Positions 43,148 through 52,065 of a stretch of 64,000 nucleotides of DNA are shown here, in pieces. Positions within the stretch are counted from its first letter, which is position 1, and each line of letters opens with the position of its first letter. The translations under genes and the position numbers were made by a program. The DNA lies in contig JAEZIN010000006.1 of the NCBI GenBank assembly GCA_023436585.1, positions 186,001-250,000 on the forward strand, written 5' to 3'. The DNA is from Bacillota bacterium (GTDB lineage: Bacteria > Bacillota > Clostridia > Christensenellales > Aristaeellaceae). The notes below the pieces were generated by a model. The model searched no databases. It was not told the origin of the DNA and saw only the letters and a program-made list of their open reading frames with translations.

Positions 43148-43270
43148 GGTAAGGGTCACCTGCTTTCATAGCATGTCAAAATGCCGATATATGACCGCAG
43201 GCTGTAGTATGCGCCGCGCATGATTTGCTCATGTACATCACAGCGATTTTTTAGAATAGGGGGGAATGAC

Positions 43271-43642
43271 ATGGATTTTTCGGCTCAGGAATTGCTGTTC
43301 TTCGCGGCAAGGCCAAAAGCCCAGGAAATTTATTTGGTAATCCGTGATAAGATACTTGGGTTATCCGGCGTCACACTGTCTGTTCATAAAATGCAGATAT
43401 CCTTTTACGCACGGAGGGCGTTTGCCTGCGTATGGCATCCGCCTGTTAAAAGGCTTGGGGAAGAAGCGATGATGCTTTCCTTTTATCTTCCCTGGCCGCT
43501 GGAAAGCCCGCGTCTGTTCGGACGTGCGGAAGCAAAGCCCGGCCGGTTCACCTGCCATATTGTCGTTACGGAAGCCGCACAACTGGATCCGGAGCTGCTG
43601 GGGTGGTTAGAACAAGCTTACATGTATGCCTGCAGGGCATAA
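43271..43642 (+). CDS. DUF5655-type protein
   Basis: A 123-residue soluble protein. FFAARPKAQEIYLVIRDKIL, SVHKMQISFYARRAFACVW, LSFYLPWPLESPR and PGRFTCHIVV followed by a final WLEQAYMYA match the DUF5655 pattern as I remember it; these proteins are often annotated as DUF5655 or transport-associated with no activity known. GGGGG lies seven bases upstream of ATG 43271; a longer frame to 43220 has none. Divergent from spoVA, convergent with the ABC exporter. Confidence 0.7.
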   Translation: MDFSAQELLFFAARPKAQEIYLVIRDKILGLSGVTLSVHKMQISFYARRAFACVWHPPVKRLGEEAMMLSFYLPWPLESPRLFGRAEAKPGRFTCHIVVTEAAQLDPELLGWLEQAYMYACRA

Positions 43643-43659
43643 GCACAACCGGTTCGCAC

Positions 43660-43691
43660 AAAAAAAGAAGGTCCCGCTATGCGGGGCCTTC
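43660..43691 (-). terminator. Terminator of the MarR-ABC exporter operon
   Basis: GAAGGTCCCGC/GCGGGGCCTTC stem with a TAT loop. On the minus strand a run of seven T residues follows. Confidence 0.85.
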
Positions 43692-43712
43692 CATTTATAT
43701 TATTGCGTTTTG

Positions 43713-45563
43713 TCAGGCGGACATGGCATGCTGGAATTGGGCATTGTAAAGCTGGGCGTAGAAGCCGTCCTTCTCCAGCAACTCATCATGCTTGCCCATT
43801 TCCACGATATCGCCGTCCCGCATGACCAGAATGAGGTCGGCATCCCGGATGGTGGAGAGTCGGTGGGCGATGACGAAGCTGGTGCGGCCGCGCATCAGGT
43901 TATCCATGGCTTTTTGGATGCGCAGCTCCGTGCGTGTATCCACCGAGCTGGTGGCCTCGTCCAGGATCAGGATTTGCGGATCGGCAAGTATCGCCCTGGC
44001 AATGGTGAGAAGCTGCTTCTGCCCCTGGGAGATGTTGTTGGCTTCCTCGTTGATGACCATATCATAGCCGCCGGGCAGCGTTTGGATGAAGTGGTGGGCG
44101 TGGGCGGCCCTGGCCGCGGCTTCCACTTCCTCCGGGGTGGCGTTCAGCTTGCCGTAGCGGATGTTCTCCAGGATGCTGCCGTTGAAAAGCCACGTATCCT
44201 GCAGGACCATGCCGAACATGCTGCGCAGCTCATGCCTGTCAAAGCTTCTGATGTCGTGGCCGTCGACCAGTATGCGGCCGCCGGAGACATCATAAAAGCG
44301 CATCAGCAGCTTGACCATGGTGGTTTTGCCCGCGCCTGTGGGGCCAACAATGGCCACCTTCTGGCCGGGCTTGACGATGGCGCTGAAATCGTGGATGATG
44401 GTCTTCTCCGGCACGTAACCGAACTGCACATGGTCGAACGTCACCTGGCCCGACAGGTTTTCCACATGGGTGGGATTGGCAACCGTCTGATCTTCTTCGG
44501 GCAGTTCCAGGAACTCAAACACGCGTTCCGCCGCCGCGGCGGTGGACTGGAGCATGGTGGTCACCTGGGCGATTTGGGACAGGGGTTGGTTGAACATTCT
44601 TACATATTGAATAAAGGATTGGATGTCGCCTACGGTGATGATGCCGCGGACGGCAAGCGCGCCGCCCAGGATAGCCACCATCACATAACCCAGGTTGCCG
44701 ATGAAGATCATGATGGGCATCATCAGGCCGGACAGGAACTGCGATTTCCAGGCCGATTCGTACAGCTCCTTGTTGTTATCCTCAAACGCCTTCATCGCCT
44801 GCCGCTCACCGTTGAACGCCTTGACGATCAACTGGCCGGCATAGACTTCTTCTACCTGGCCGTTGACGTGGCCCAGATATTTTTGCTGGCGGGTAAAGTG
44901 CTTTTGCGATTTTTTCACCACAAACTGAATGAGTACGGCGGACAGCGGCACGATCACAAGGGATGCCAGCGTCATCTGCCAGGAGATGGAGAACATCATG
45001 ATCAGCACGCCGATGGCGATGGTAATGGAGGAGATCACCTGCGAAAGGCTCTGGTTAAGGCTCTGGGTCAGGGTATCCACATCATTGGTGATCCTGGACA
45101 GCACCTCGCCGTGGGTCACGCCGTCAAAATGGCTCATGGGCAGGCGGTGGATCTTCTCGGATAGCTGTTTGCGGAAATTGTAGCTGAGCTTTTGAGAAAT
45201 GCCGGCCATCACATATCCCTGCAGGATACCGAAGGCGGAACTGAACGCGTACAGCAGCAGCAGGCCCAGCAGAAGCCCTGACACGGCGTTGAAGTCAATG
45301 CCTGGCCCGCCTTGGTAACTGCTGACCAGACCGGTGAAAATCTCATCCACAATATGGCCCGTCTGATTGGGGCCGGCGACGGCCAGTGCGGCGCTCAGCA
45401 CAGCCAGCAGTATGACAATGGCCGTGGCCAGCCTGTAGCCGGCCAGATGGCTGATCAGTTTGCCCATGGTGCCTTTGAAATTCTTCGGCTTTTCTCCCCC
45501 CATCATGGGGCTGTGGCCCATCGGGCCGCCCATGGGGCCGCGGGGGCGGTTTTTATTTTGCAT
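43713..45563 (-). CDS. ABC multidrug-type exporter half B (permease plus ATPase)
   Basis: A 616-residue half-transporter. Six transmembrane helices span about 35-330, preceded by a Gly/Pro/Met-rich N-terminus (RGPMGGPMGHSPMMGG). The ATPase has Walker A GPTGAGKTT, an atypical signature NISQGQKQL instead of LSGGQ, Walker B LILDEATSSVD and the H-loop AHRLS. The altered signature suggests an asymmetric heterodimer. It overlaps the upstream half by 11 bases. Likely substrate is a drug or lipid; none can be named. Confidence 0.93.
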   Translation of the reverse strand: MQNKNRPRGPMGGPMGHSPMMGGEKPKNFKGTMGKLISHLAGYRLATAIVILLAVLSAALAVAGPNQTGHIVDEIFTGLVSSYQGGPGIDFNAVSGLLLGLLLLYAFSSAFGILQGYVMAGISQKLSYNFRKQLSEKIHRLPMSHFDGVTHGEVLSRITNDVDTLTQSLNQSLSQVISSITIAIGVLIMMFSISWQMTLASLVIVPLSAVLIQFVVKKSQKHFTRQQKYLGHVNGQVEEVYAGQLIVKAFNGERQAMKAFEDNNKELYESAWKSQFLSGLMMPIMIFIGNLGYVMVAILGGALAVRGIITVGDIQSFIQYVRMFNQPLSQIAQVTTMLQSTAAAAERVFEFLELPEEDQTVANPTHVENLSGQVTFDHVQFGYVPEKTIIHDFSAIVKPGQKVAIVGPTGAGKTTMVKLLMRFYDVSGGRILVDGHDIRSFDRHELRSMFGMVLQDTWLFNGSILENIRYGKLNATPEEVEAAARAAHAHHFIQTLPGGYDMVINEEANNISQGQKQLLTIARAILADPQILILDEATSSVDTRTELRIQKAMDNLMRGRTSFVIAHRLSTIRDADLILVMRDGDIVEMGKHDELLEKDGFYAQLYNAQFQHAMSA

Positions 45564-47766
45564 GTGCCAATTCCTCCTTTGAAAGCTGGCTCATGGCGAT
45601 CTGGCGGTAGACTTCGTTGTTCTCCATCAGTTCCTCATGGCTGCCGATACCGGCTACCTTGCCCTCGTCCAGCACGATGATCTGCTCGGCGTGCAGCACG
45701 GTATTGATGCGTTGTGCCACGATAATGACGGTGCTGTCAGATGTTTCCTTTTTCAGCGCCGAACGCAGCGCAACATCCGTTTTGTAATCCAGGGCGGAAA
45801 AACTGTCATCAAAAATGAAGATTTCAGGTCTCTTCATCACGGCCCTGGCAATGGCAAGGCGCTGCTTCTGGCCGCCGGATACATTGGCGCCGCCCTGAGA
45901 AATGGTATCTTCATATCCCTCCGGCTTTTCGGCGATAAAATCGGAAGCCTGGGCGATGGCGGCCGCCTTTTCCATTTCCTCCTGCGGGATATCCTCCATG
46001 CCGAAGGCGATGTTGGAGGCAATGGTGCCGGAAAAGAGCACGCCCTTTTGCGGTACATAGCCGATGCGCTCCCGAAGGTCATGCTGGGTTACGTTTCGGA
46101 CATCCTGGCCATCAACCAAGATGCGCCCGCCGGTGACATCGAAAAACCGCGGGATCAGCTGAATCAGCGTGGATTTGCCGGAGCCCGTGCCGCCCAGGAT
46201 GGCCGTAGTCTGGCCTGGCAGCGCGGTGAAGCTGATATGGCTCAGCATATCCTCCTTGGCGTCCGGGTAACAGAAGGATACATCCTCAAACCGAACGACG
46301 CCCTTTTGTGCCGCGTCGAAACCAGCGGGGGCTTCGGGATCATGGATGGACAGGGTGCTGGAGATTACCTCATCTATACGCTTGGCGGACACGGAAGCGC
46401 GGGGGAGCATAATGGACATGAAGGAGATCATCAGGAAGGCCATGATAATCTGCATGGCGTACTGGATGAAGGCCATGATGTCGCCCACCTGCATGGTCCC
46501 GCCGCTGATTTGATGGGCGCCTACCCACAATATCAGGAGCGTGATGCCGTTCATGATCAGCATCATCAGCGGCATCATGCCGGACATCATCCTTGTTACG
46601 AAGCGGTGTGTCTTTGTCAGAACCGTATTGGCTTTGTCAAAGCGCTCCTCTTCTTTTTTCTCCGTACCGAAGGCGCGTATGACGGGAAGGCCTGTGAGTA
46701 TCTCCCTGGCTACAAGGTTCAATTGGTCGATATACGGCTGCAGCTTTTTAAACTTGGGCAGGGAAACAAAATACAGCGTGCCGACAAGTGCCAGCAAAAG
46801 CCCCACTGCCAAAGCGATGATCCAGGTCATGGATACGTTGGTGCGCAGCACCTGGAAAACGCCGCCAAGGCCCATGATGGGGGCGAATATCACCATGCGC
46901 AGGAGGAATACCATCACCGTTTGCACCTGCTGGATGTCGTTGGTGGACCTGGTGATCAGCGAGGCGGTGGAAAAGCTGTCCATCTCTTTTTGCGAGAAGG
47001 ATACCACCTTGGAGAACACGCGGCTGCGTAAGGTTCGCCCAAGCGTGGCGGAAATGCGGGAACCCAGATATCCTACGCCGACGGAGGCGGCCATGGCGGC
47101 CAGGGCCACGCCCAGCATTTTTAATCCGGCAAGCAGTATAAAGTTGGTTTGCACAGAGCCGGAGCTCATGCCGATGGCCTGGTACTCCGCATGAAGATAG
47201 GGGATAGACACCTGCAAAAGTGCCATATCGGGTATGGCCGCCAATTGTGTTTTGGCCATGGATAATAACCTGTCGCGATCCGGGGCAGCCATATCGGGAA
47301 GGCCGGCCAGCATTTCGGTAACAAAAGCCGGCATATTGCCAAGACCGGCTTGCGCCATGGATTCGGGAATCTTTCCTTCGCCGATCATACGGACTAAAAA
47401 CGCGCGGGAAAAGATGCCATTCAGCGACGCGAGCGTATCCTCATCCACTTTTTTCAGTTCGTACAATGCTTCTGAGGATTGCAGGGGATACCGTGTGCCT
47501 TCTTTTATAGAAAGCAGTTCATAATTTGGCAATACTGCCGTGTTATAATCTGTGCTCAGTATGAAACTGGAAAGCGCCTCCAGCTCCTTGGCGCGGATGA
47601 CCGTGGGAGCGGAATTTTCAATGCCTTGCTGTTGGATGCCAACGTTTACGATCCGGGCGGTGTAGCTGGGCAGCGCAAGCTCGCACATGGCCTGCAAAGC
47701 CAGCAAGGCAACCACCAGCAGCAAGGCCGGCCATGATTTCTTTAGATATTTCAGCATTCGGGTCAC
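45553..47766 (-). CDS. ABC multidrug-type exporter half A (permease plus ATPase)
   Basis: A 737-residue half-transporter, longer than most because of a loop of about 150 residues between the first two membrane helices (about 45-200). The ATPase has GGTGSGKST, the canonical VSGGQKQRLAIAR, Walker B IFIFDDSFSALD (Asp rather than Glu at the catalytic position) and AQRIN. Loss of the catalytic Glu here and the canonical signature loop in the partner fits the usual heterodimer with one degenerate site. Start GTG 47766, with GGAGAG inside the end of marR. Confidence 0.92.
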   Translation of the reverse strand: MTRMLKYLKKSWPALLLVVALLALQAMCELALPSYTARIVNVGIQQQGIENSAPTVIRAKELEALSSFILSTDYNTAVLPNYELLSIKEGTRYPLQSSEALYELKKVDEDTLASLNGIFSRAFLVRMIGEGKIPESMAQAGLGNMPAFVTEMLAGLPDMAAPDRDRLLSMAKTQLAAIPDMALLQVSIPYLHAEYQAIGMSSGSVQTNFILLAGLKMLGVALAAMAASVGVGYLGSRISATLGRTLRSRVFSKVVSFSQKEMDSFSTASLITRSTNDIQQVQTVMVFLLRMVIFAPIMGLGGVFQVLRTNVSMTWIIALAVGLLLALVGTLYFVSLPKFKKLQPYIDQLNLVAREILTGLPVIRAFGTEKKEEERFDKANTVLTKTHRFVTRMMSGMMPLMMLIMNGITLLILWVGAHQISGGTMQVGDIMAFIQYAMQIIMAFLMISFMSIMLPRASVSAKRIDEVISSTLSIHDPEAPAGFDAAQKGVVRFEDVSFCYPDAKEDMLSHISFTALPGQTTAILGGTGSGKSTLIQLIPRFFDVTGGRILVDGQDVRNVTQHDLRERIGYVPQKGVLFSGTIASNIAFGMEDIPQEEMEKAAAIAQASDFIAEKPEGYEDTISQGGANVSGGQKQRLAIARAVMKRPEIFIFDDSFSALDYKTDVALRSALKKETSDSTVIIVAQRINTVLHAEQIIVLDEGKVAGIGSHEELMENNEVYRQIAMSQLSKEELAHAK

Positions 47767-47773
47767 GGGTGTG

Positions 47774-48244
47774 TCACTCTCCTTGCTCGGTCCTTAAGTC
47801 TTCCGGCAAATCGGTTTCCAGGTACGCGTTCAGGTTGTCGATGATCCTTGCAAGATAGCCCATCAAGCTTTCCAATTCCTCCGGCGAAAAGCCTTGGATT
47901 GCCTGGACCTGCACCTTATCCACCGCAGCGCGTATGTCCTTGGCTGTTTGTATGCCAAGTGGCGTCAGGCTAAGCAGCTTCTCCCTCAAATCATTGGGAT
48001 TTTTTAGGCGCAGGATCATGCCTTGCTGTTCCAGACGGCGCAGGGAAACGGCTACCGCGGCGGCGCTCACCTGAAGCATGCGGCATAGATCCCCCTGGCT
48101 GATGGAACCTTTGTCCAGCAGGCAGCCCAAAAGGCCGGCCTGACCCGGATGGGCGAATGGGTTGCCCATTGTTTTGGAAATACATTGAAAAAACAAATGG
48201 TGCAGCCTGTGATATTTCATGGACAGAAACATTTTACCGTGCAT
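47774..48244 (-). CDS. MarR-family regulator of the ABC exporter
   Basis: A 156-residue winged-helix regulator. The N-terminal dimer helices are followed by SQGDLCRMLQVSAAAVAVSL (recognition helix) and the wing GMILRLKNPNDLREKLLSLT, then a C-terminal dimer helix. ATG 48244 is chosen: GAAAGG is nine bases upstream, while the longer frame would cover the promoter. It sits seven bases ahead of the exporter genes. A near-palindrome lies between its promoter and start, so autoregulation of the three-gene operon, relieved by a ligand, is likely. Confidence 0.88.
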   Translation of the reverse strand: MHGKMFLSMKYHRLHHLFFQCISKTMGNPFAHPGQAGLLGCLLDKGSISQGDLCRMLQVSAAAVAVSLRRLEQQGMILRLKNPNDLREKLLSLTPLGIQTAKDIRAAVDKVQVQAIQGFSPEELESLMGYLARIIDNLNAYLETDLPEDLRTEQGE

Positions 48245-48260
48245 ACGCCAAACCTTTCGA

Positions 48261-48276
48261 TTAGTTAACCGGCTAA
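48261..48276 (-). promoter_or_regulatory. Putative MarR operator
   Basis: TTAGCCGGTTAACTAA, with TTAG/CTAA ends, lies between the predicted transcription start and the ribosome site of marR. Confidence 0.5.
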
Positions 48277-48293
48277 TGAAGTCCGGTTTTTGC

Positions 48294-48322
48294 ATTGTAT
48301 TCCTTATCCGGCTGCCCGTCAA
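48294..48322 (-). promoter_or_regulatory. Sigma-A promoter of the MarR-ABC operon
   Basis: TTGACG, 17-base spacer, TACAAT on the minus strand; start predicted near 48287, ten bases before the operator. Confidence 0.75.
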
Positions 48323-48392
48323 GCCCCATTTTTCAAAGCAGATTTGGATTTATACCCACATCATGTATTTGCTGGCAAACTGTATGCCGCCT

Positions 48393-48421
48393 TTGACAAG
48401 TGTACTGCAGAAATGTATAAT
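48393..48421 (+). promoter_or_regulatory. Consensus sigma-A promoter of the sugar transferase gene
   Basis: TTGACA, 17-base spacer, TATAAT: a perfect match. It and the marR promoter fill the 48245-48578 gap, which holds no other gene. Confidence 0.85.
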
Positions 48422-48578
48422 AACTTTGAATATTTTATTTTTGGGGCACACATTTTTTACGGGCATGGGGTGATGGAAACTGACTATCAACCGGCTAAAA
48501 AGTGGAAAAAAACGATGGCGGTTTCTGCCTCTTAGGTTCACGCTGTACGCGCTCCTGTATGCCGCGTTCTTCGGTATT

Positions 48579-49961
48579 ATGGGCCTGAACAACTGGCAGC
48601 TGTGGACCATGAGCCGCACCTCCGGCGTTACGGTATTAACATTTACCGTGCTGCTTACCATTATGCTTTCCGTATACGGCGGTTATGACATAGGCAAGCG
48701 CAAGAGCAAGCCTGTCATTTCATCCCTTGTGCTGGCGGTAGGCATGACGGATATCATTACGTATATTCAGTTGGAAATTATGAACGCCAACGACGCCAAA
48801 TACGGCACGCTGACATTGTTTGGCGAGGACCTTTTCCTTTTATTGTGCGTCATGGCGGCACAGATTGTCATCATCGTACTTTTGACCAGGATAGGCAATA
48901 GCCTCTACTTTACCGTCCATCCTCCGGAAAACTGCTGCATTGTAGCCAGCTCCAGGGAGGCGGCGGAGCATGTGGCCGCGAAGCTGAACCGGTATAGGCT
49001 GCAGTACATAGTCCGGGATATGGTCGATGTGGGTTCAAGGGATGTCAAAAAGTGCATTCTTCGGAACGAAGCCGTTTTCTTTGCCGAAGTACCATCAGAG
49101 CAGCGCATCAGACTGCTGGAATACTGCTATGAGCATCAAAAAAATGTGTATACCACGGCAGACCTGTATGATGTCATGGTGGCCAACGGCCGCCAGGTGA
49201 TCCTGGATGACTGTCCATTCGTGGCCATGGGCCGCGGGGAACTGGAACCCCACGAGCAATTGATCAAGCGGGTAATGGATATCATCATTTCTACTATAGC
49301 GCTGATTCTTTTTAGCCCGTTTATGCTGCTGGCGGCTGCCGCCATTTTAGTGGAGGATGGCCGGCCGGTATTCTTTTTGCAAAAACGCAAGACCATCGGC
49401 GGAAAAGTGTTCCAAATCATCAAATTCCGAACCATGCACAAAAGCGAAGCATCCTGCGGGCCGCAGGTATCCGCGCAGCAGAATGACGGCCGGATCACCC
49501 GTGTGGGTGCGATATTGCGCAAGTTCCGGCTGGATGAGCTGCCGCAATTACTCAATATACTCAAGGGCGATATGAGCATGGTAGGCCCAAGGCCGGAGAT
49601 GCTGGAGAACGTTGCCCAGTATAGCAAGGAATACCCCGCCTTCGCCTACAGGCAGAAGATGAAGGCAGGCCTGACGGGGAACGCGCAGATTGAGGGGCGC
49701 TACAACACCACAGCCAAAGACAAGCTGATGATGGACCTGATGTATATTGAAAATTATTCCATATGGCTGGATGTGAAGCTGCTTTTAAGGACGCTGACGG
49801 TATTCTTTAAAGCGGACAGCACGCAGGGATTTGACGGGCACAAACCAAATGATTACGCGGTATCCGTAGAAGAAGAAAGTGAAAAAACGCCCGTCAGCGA
49901 AGAAACTGCGGAATATACCCCGGCGGGTGGCATATCCTCCAATTACCATAGTGCAGGATGA
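48579..49961 (+). CDS. Polyprenyl-phosphate sugar-1-phosphate transferase (bacterial sugar transferase)
   Basis: At least 460 residues. N-terminal membrane helices are followed by a CoA-binding-like segment and then the transferase: RVMDIIISTIALILFSPFML re-entrant helix, FLQKRKTIGGKVFQIIKFRTM, LRKFRLDELPQLLNILKGDMS with MVGPRPE, and GLTGNAQIEGRYNTT. It starts an exopolysaccharide or glycoprotein glycan by charging undecaprenyl phosphate. ATG 48579 has no ribosome site and cuts into the first helix. The frame continues upstream to 48474, where only a CTG at 48480 (with GGTGAT before it) offers a start, so the real N-terminus is probably 33 residues longer. Confidence 0.88.
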   Translation: MGLNNWQLWTMSRTSGVTVLTFTVLLTIMLSVYGGYDIGKRKSKPVISSLVLAVGMTDIITYIQLEIMNANDAKYGTLTLFGEDLFLLLCVMAAQIVIIVLLTRIGNSLYFTVHPPENCCIVASSREAAEHVAAKLNRYRLQYIVRDMVDVGSRDVKKCILRNEAVFFAEVPSEQRIRLLEYCYEHQKNVYTTADLYDVMVANGRQVILDDCPFVAMGRGELEPHEQLIKRVMDIIISTIALILFSPFMLLAAAAILVEDGRPVFFLQKRKTIGGKVFQIIKFRTMHKSEASCGPQVSAQQNDGRITRVGAILRKFRLDELPQLLNILKGDMSMVGPRPEMLENVAQYSKEYPAFAYRQKMKAGLTGNAQIEGRYNTTAKDKLMMDLMYIENYSIWLDVKLLLRTLTVFFKADSTQGFDGHKPNDYAVSVEEESEKTPVSEETAEYTPAGGISSNYHSAG

Positions 49962-49986
49962 AGAGAATCTCCTGCAAAATGCTTCA

Positions 49987-50015
49987 TTGACAATCACCAA
50001 TGATGAACGTATAAT
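49987..50015 (+). promoter_or_regulatory. Consensus sigma-A promoter of the opp operon
   Basis: TTGACA, 17-base spacer, TATAAT: perfect match, 51 bases ahead of the first permease gene. Confidence 0.85.
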
Positions 50016-50065
50016 ATTTAATTATGCCATAAAGGTAACAGAATGAACTGCTAAGGAGGCAGCGC

Positions 50066-50992
50066 ATGAGCTCCAAGTTTGCCATGTATACGCTTAAAAG
50101 ATTCGGGATGGCAATATTAACGATTTTTCTGGTTATTATGATTACTTTCTTTACAATGCATGCCATTCCGGCCAGTCCTTTCAGTTCAGAAAAGGCGAAG
50201 ACGGACGCTACCGTTGCAGCGTTGGAAGCGAAGTATGGCTTTGACAAGCCGCTTCTTGTTCAGTTTTTTAATTATCTGAAAAACGTGATTGTATTTGACT
50301 TTGGCCTGTCCACCGCCCTGGTAGGCAATACGGTAGCCGGCCTGATCACGGGCGCTTTCGGTTATTCGGCCACCATAGGCTTTTCAGCGGGGCTAATCGC
50401 CATTGTACTTGGCGTTATTTTGGGTTCCCTTGCGGCGCTGAACCGCGGCAAATGGGGCGACAAGGTGATACAGGTTGTTACAACGGCGCTGGTATCCATG
50501 CCGTCCTTCGTTATGGCAACGGTGCTTTTGCTGCTATTCGGTCTTTGGCTGCGCTGGCTTCCCACCCTTGGCAGCCAGCCGGGCGGGCTTATATTGCCCG
50601 TCATTTCTCTTTGCCTGTACCCCATGGCTTACATCACCAGGCTGCAGCGTTCCAGCATGCTGGACGTGCTGGGCCAGGACTATATCCGTACGGCCCGCGC
50701 CAAGGGCCTGCCCAAGTTCAAGGTCGTTTTCAAGCACGCGCTGAAAAGTGCCCTGAGCCCCGTGATCACCTATGCCGGGCCGATGCTGGCCTATATCCTG
50801 ACCGGCAGCATGGTGGTGGAGAACATTTTCTCCGTGCCCGGGCTGGGGCGGTTGTTTGTAAACAGCATGCTTCGCACCGATTACATGATGATCATGGGCG
50901 TTACGATCTTCCTGGCAACGCTGATCATTCTCATGAATTTCCTGGCCGACATCTTCTACAAGGTCATGGATCCCAGAATTGATTTGAGGTAA
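50066..50992 (+). CDS. Oligopeptide ABC transporter permease (OppB/DppB type)
   Basis: A 308-residue inner-membrane permease with six hydrophobic segments. The EAA-type loop that contacts the ATPases is YIRTARAKGLPKFKVVFKHA; the end GLGRLFVNSMLRTDYMMIMG is characteristic of OppB. AAGGAGG precedes the ATG. First gene of a five-gene peptide import cluster. Confidence 0.94.
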   Translation: MSSKFAMYTLKRFGMAILTIFLVIMITFFTMHAIPASPFSSEKAKTDATVAALEAKYGFDKPLLVQFFNYLKNVIVFDFGLSTALVGNTVAGLITGAFGYSATIGFSAGLIAIVLGVILGSLAALNRGKWGDKVIQVVTTALVSMPSFVMATVLLLLFGLWLRWLPTLGSQPGGLILPVISLCLYPMAYITRLQRSSMLDVLGQDYIRTARAKGLPKFKVVFKHALKSALSPVITYAGPMLAYILTGSMVVENIFSVPGLGRLFVNSMLRTDYMMIMGVTIFLATLIILMNFLADIFYKVMDPRIDLR

Positions 50993-51002
50993 GGTGGTCA
51001 GC

Positions 51003-52049
51003 ATGCAAAACGATAAGATTCCATTCAAAAATCCCCTGAGCTTTCAAATCGATCCGGCCAAGTTTGAGCCTGCCACCGAGGCGGAAAAGGCCCAGCAGGT
51101 GACCATGCGAGAATCCGTCTCCTTTCTGAAGGATGGTCTTCGCCGGCTGGCAAGGAACAGGCTGGCCATGGCCTGCATATTCATCATCGTCGTCATCGGC
51201 CTGATTGCGTTCATCGTTCCTTCCATATATCCTTACAGCTATTCCAAGCAGGATATTTTGAGCAAGAACCTGCGGCCCTTTGCCCATTCCCAAAAAGAGC
51301 TTGCCAGCATCAGCAAGGGTCAATTCGTGTTTCCCCATATCATGGGCACCGACGCGCTGGGCCGGGATTACGCCATCCGCGTTATTTACGGCACCCGCAT
51401 TTCGCTCCTGGTGGGTATGGGCGCCGCGATGATCGTTGTTGTCATCGGCATCATCTACGGGGCGATATCCGGGTACTTCGGGGGTAAGGTCGACCTTGTA
51501 ATGATGCGGATCGTGGATATTATTTATTCGCTGCCTGATGTGCTCATTGTAATATTGCTTTCCGTGGCCATCAAGGATATTGTCAGGGTTTCCAGCAACC
51601 CGCTGATTACAAAATTAGGCGCGGGCATGGTCAGCATATTCATCGTATTCGGCCTGTTGTACTGGGTGGGCATGGCCCGCCAGGTAAGAGGTCAAATACT
51701 GTCCATCAAGGAGCAGGAATACGTGCTGGCTTCCAGGTCCATCGGCGCTACCGCATCCCGCATCATCCGCAAGCACATGATCCCCAACTGCGTTTCGGTC
51801 ATCATCATCACCGCTGCGATGCAAATCCCGTACGCGATCTTCACCGAAAGCTTCCTTTCCTTCCTGGGGCTGGGCGTCTCCATCCCGATGCCATCCCTGG
51901 GCTCCCTGGCTTCCGACGCCAGGACAGGGCTTCAATCTTACCCGTATCTTTTGATTTTCCCGGCATTATCGATCTTCCTGATCGTGCTGTCGTTCAATCT
52001 CCTGGGCAACGGCCTGAGAGATGCCTTTGACCCCAAATTACGTTCTTGA
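51003..52049 (+). CDS. Oligopeptide ABC transporter permease (OppC/DppC type)
   Basis: A 348-residue permease partner. A cytoplasmic N-terminus leads to the OppC_N helix (RLAMACIFIIVVIGLIAF); the motif HIMGTDALGRDYAIRVIYGTR is diagnostic of OppC, and the EAA loop is YVLASRSIGATASRIIRKHM. AAGGTGG precedes ATG 51003, 11 bases after the oppB stop codon. Confidence 0.94.
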   Translation: MQNDKIPFKNPLSFQIDPAKFEPATEAEKAQQVTMRESVSFLKDGLRRLARNRLAMACIFIIVVIGLIAFIVPSIYPYSYSKQDILSKNLRPFAHSQKELASISKGQFVFPHIMGTDALGRDYAIRVIYGTRISLLVGMGAAMIVVVIGIIYGAISGYFGGKVDLVMMRIVDIIYSLPDVLIVILLSVAIKDIVRVSSNPLITKLGAGMVSIFIVFGLLYWVGMARQVRGQILSIKEQEYVLASRSIGATASRIIRKHMIPNCVSVIIITAAMQIPYAIFTESFLSFLGLGVSIPMPSLGSLASDARTGLQSYPYLLIFPALSIFLIVLSFNLLGNGLRDAFDPKLRS

Positions 52050-52065
52050 CGAAGGGGAGCACACC

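Noticed and set aside
43626..45164. A 512-codon plus-strand frame
   Set aside because: Antisense to the ABC exporter half, whose Walker motifs prove the minus-strand reading.
45637..47031. A 464-codon plus-strand frame
   Set aside because: Antisense shadow of the other exporter half; His/Gly/Asp-rich composition typical of a wrong frame.
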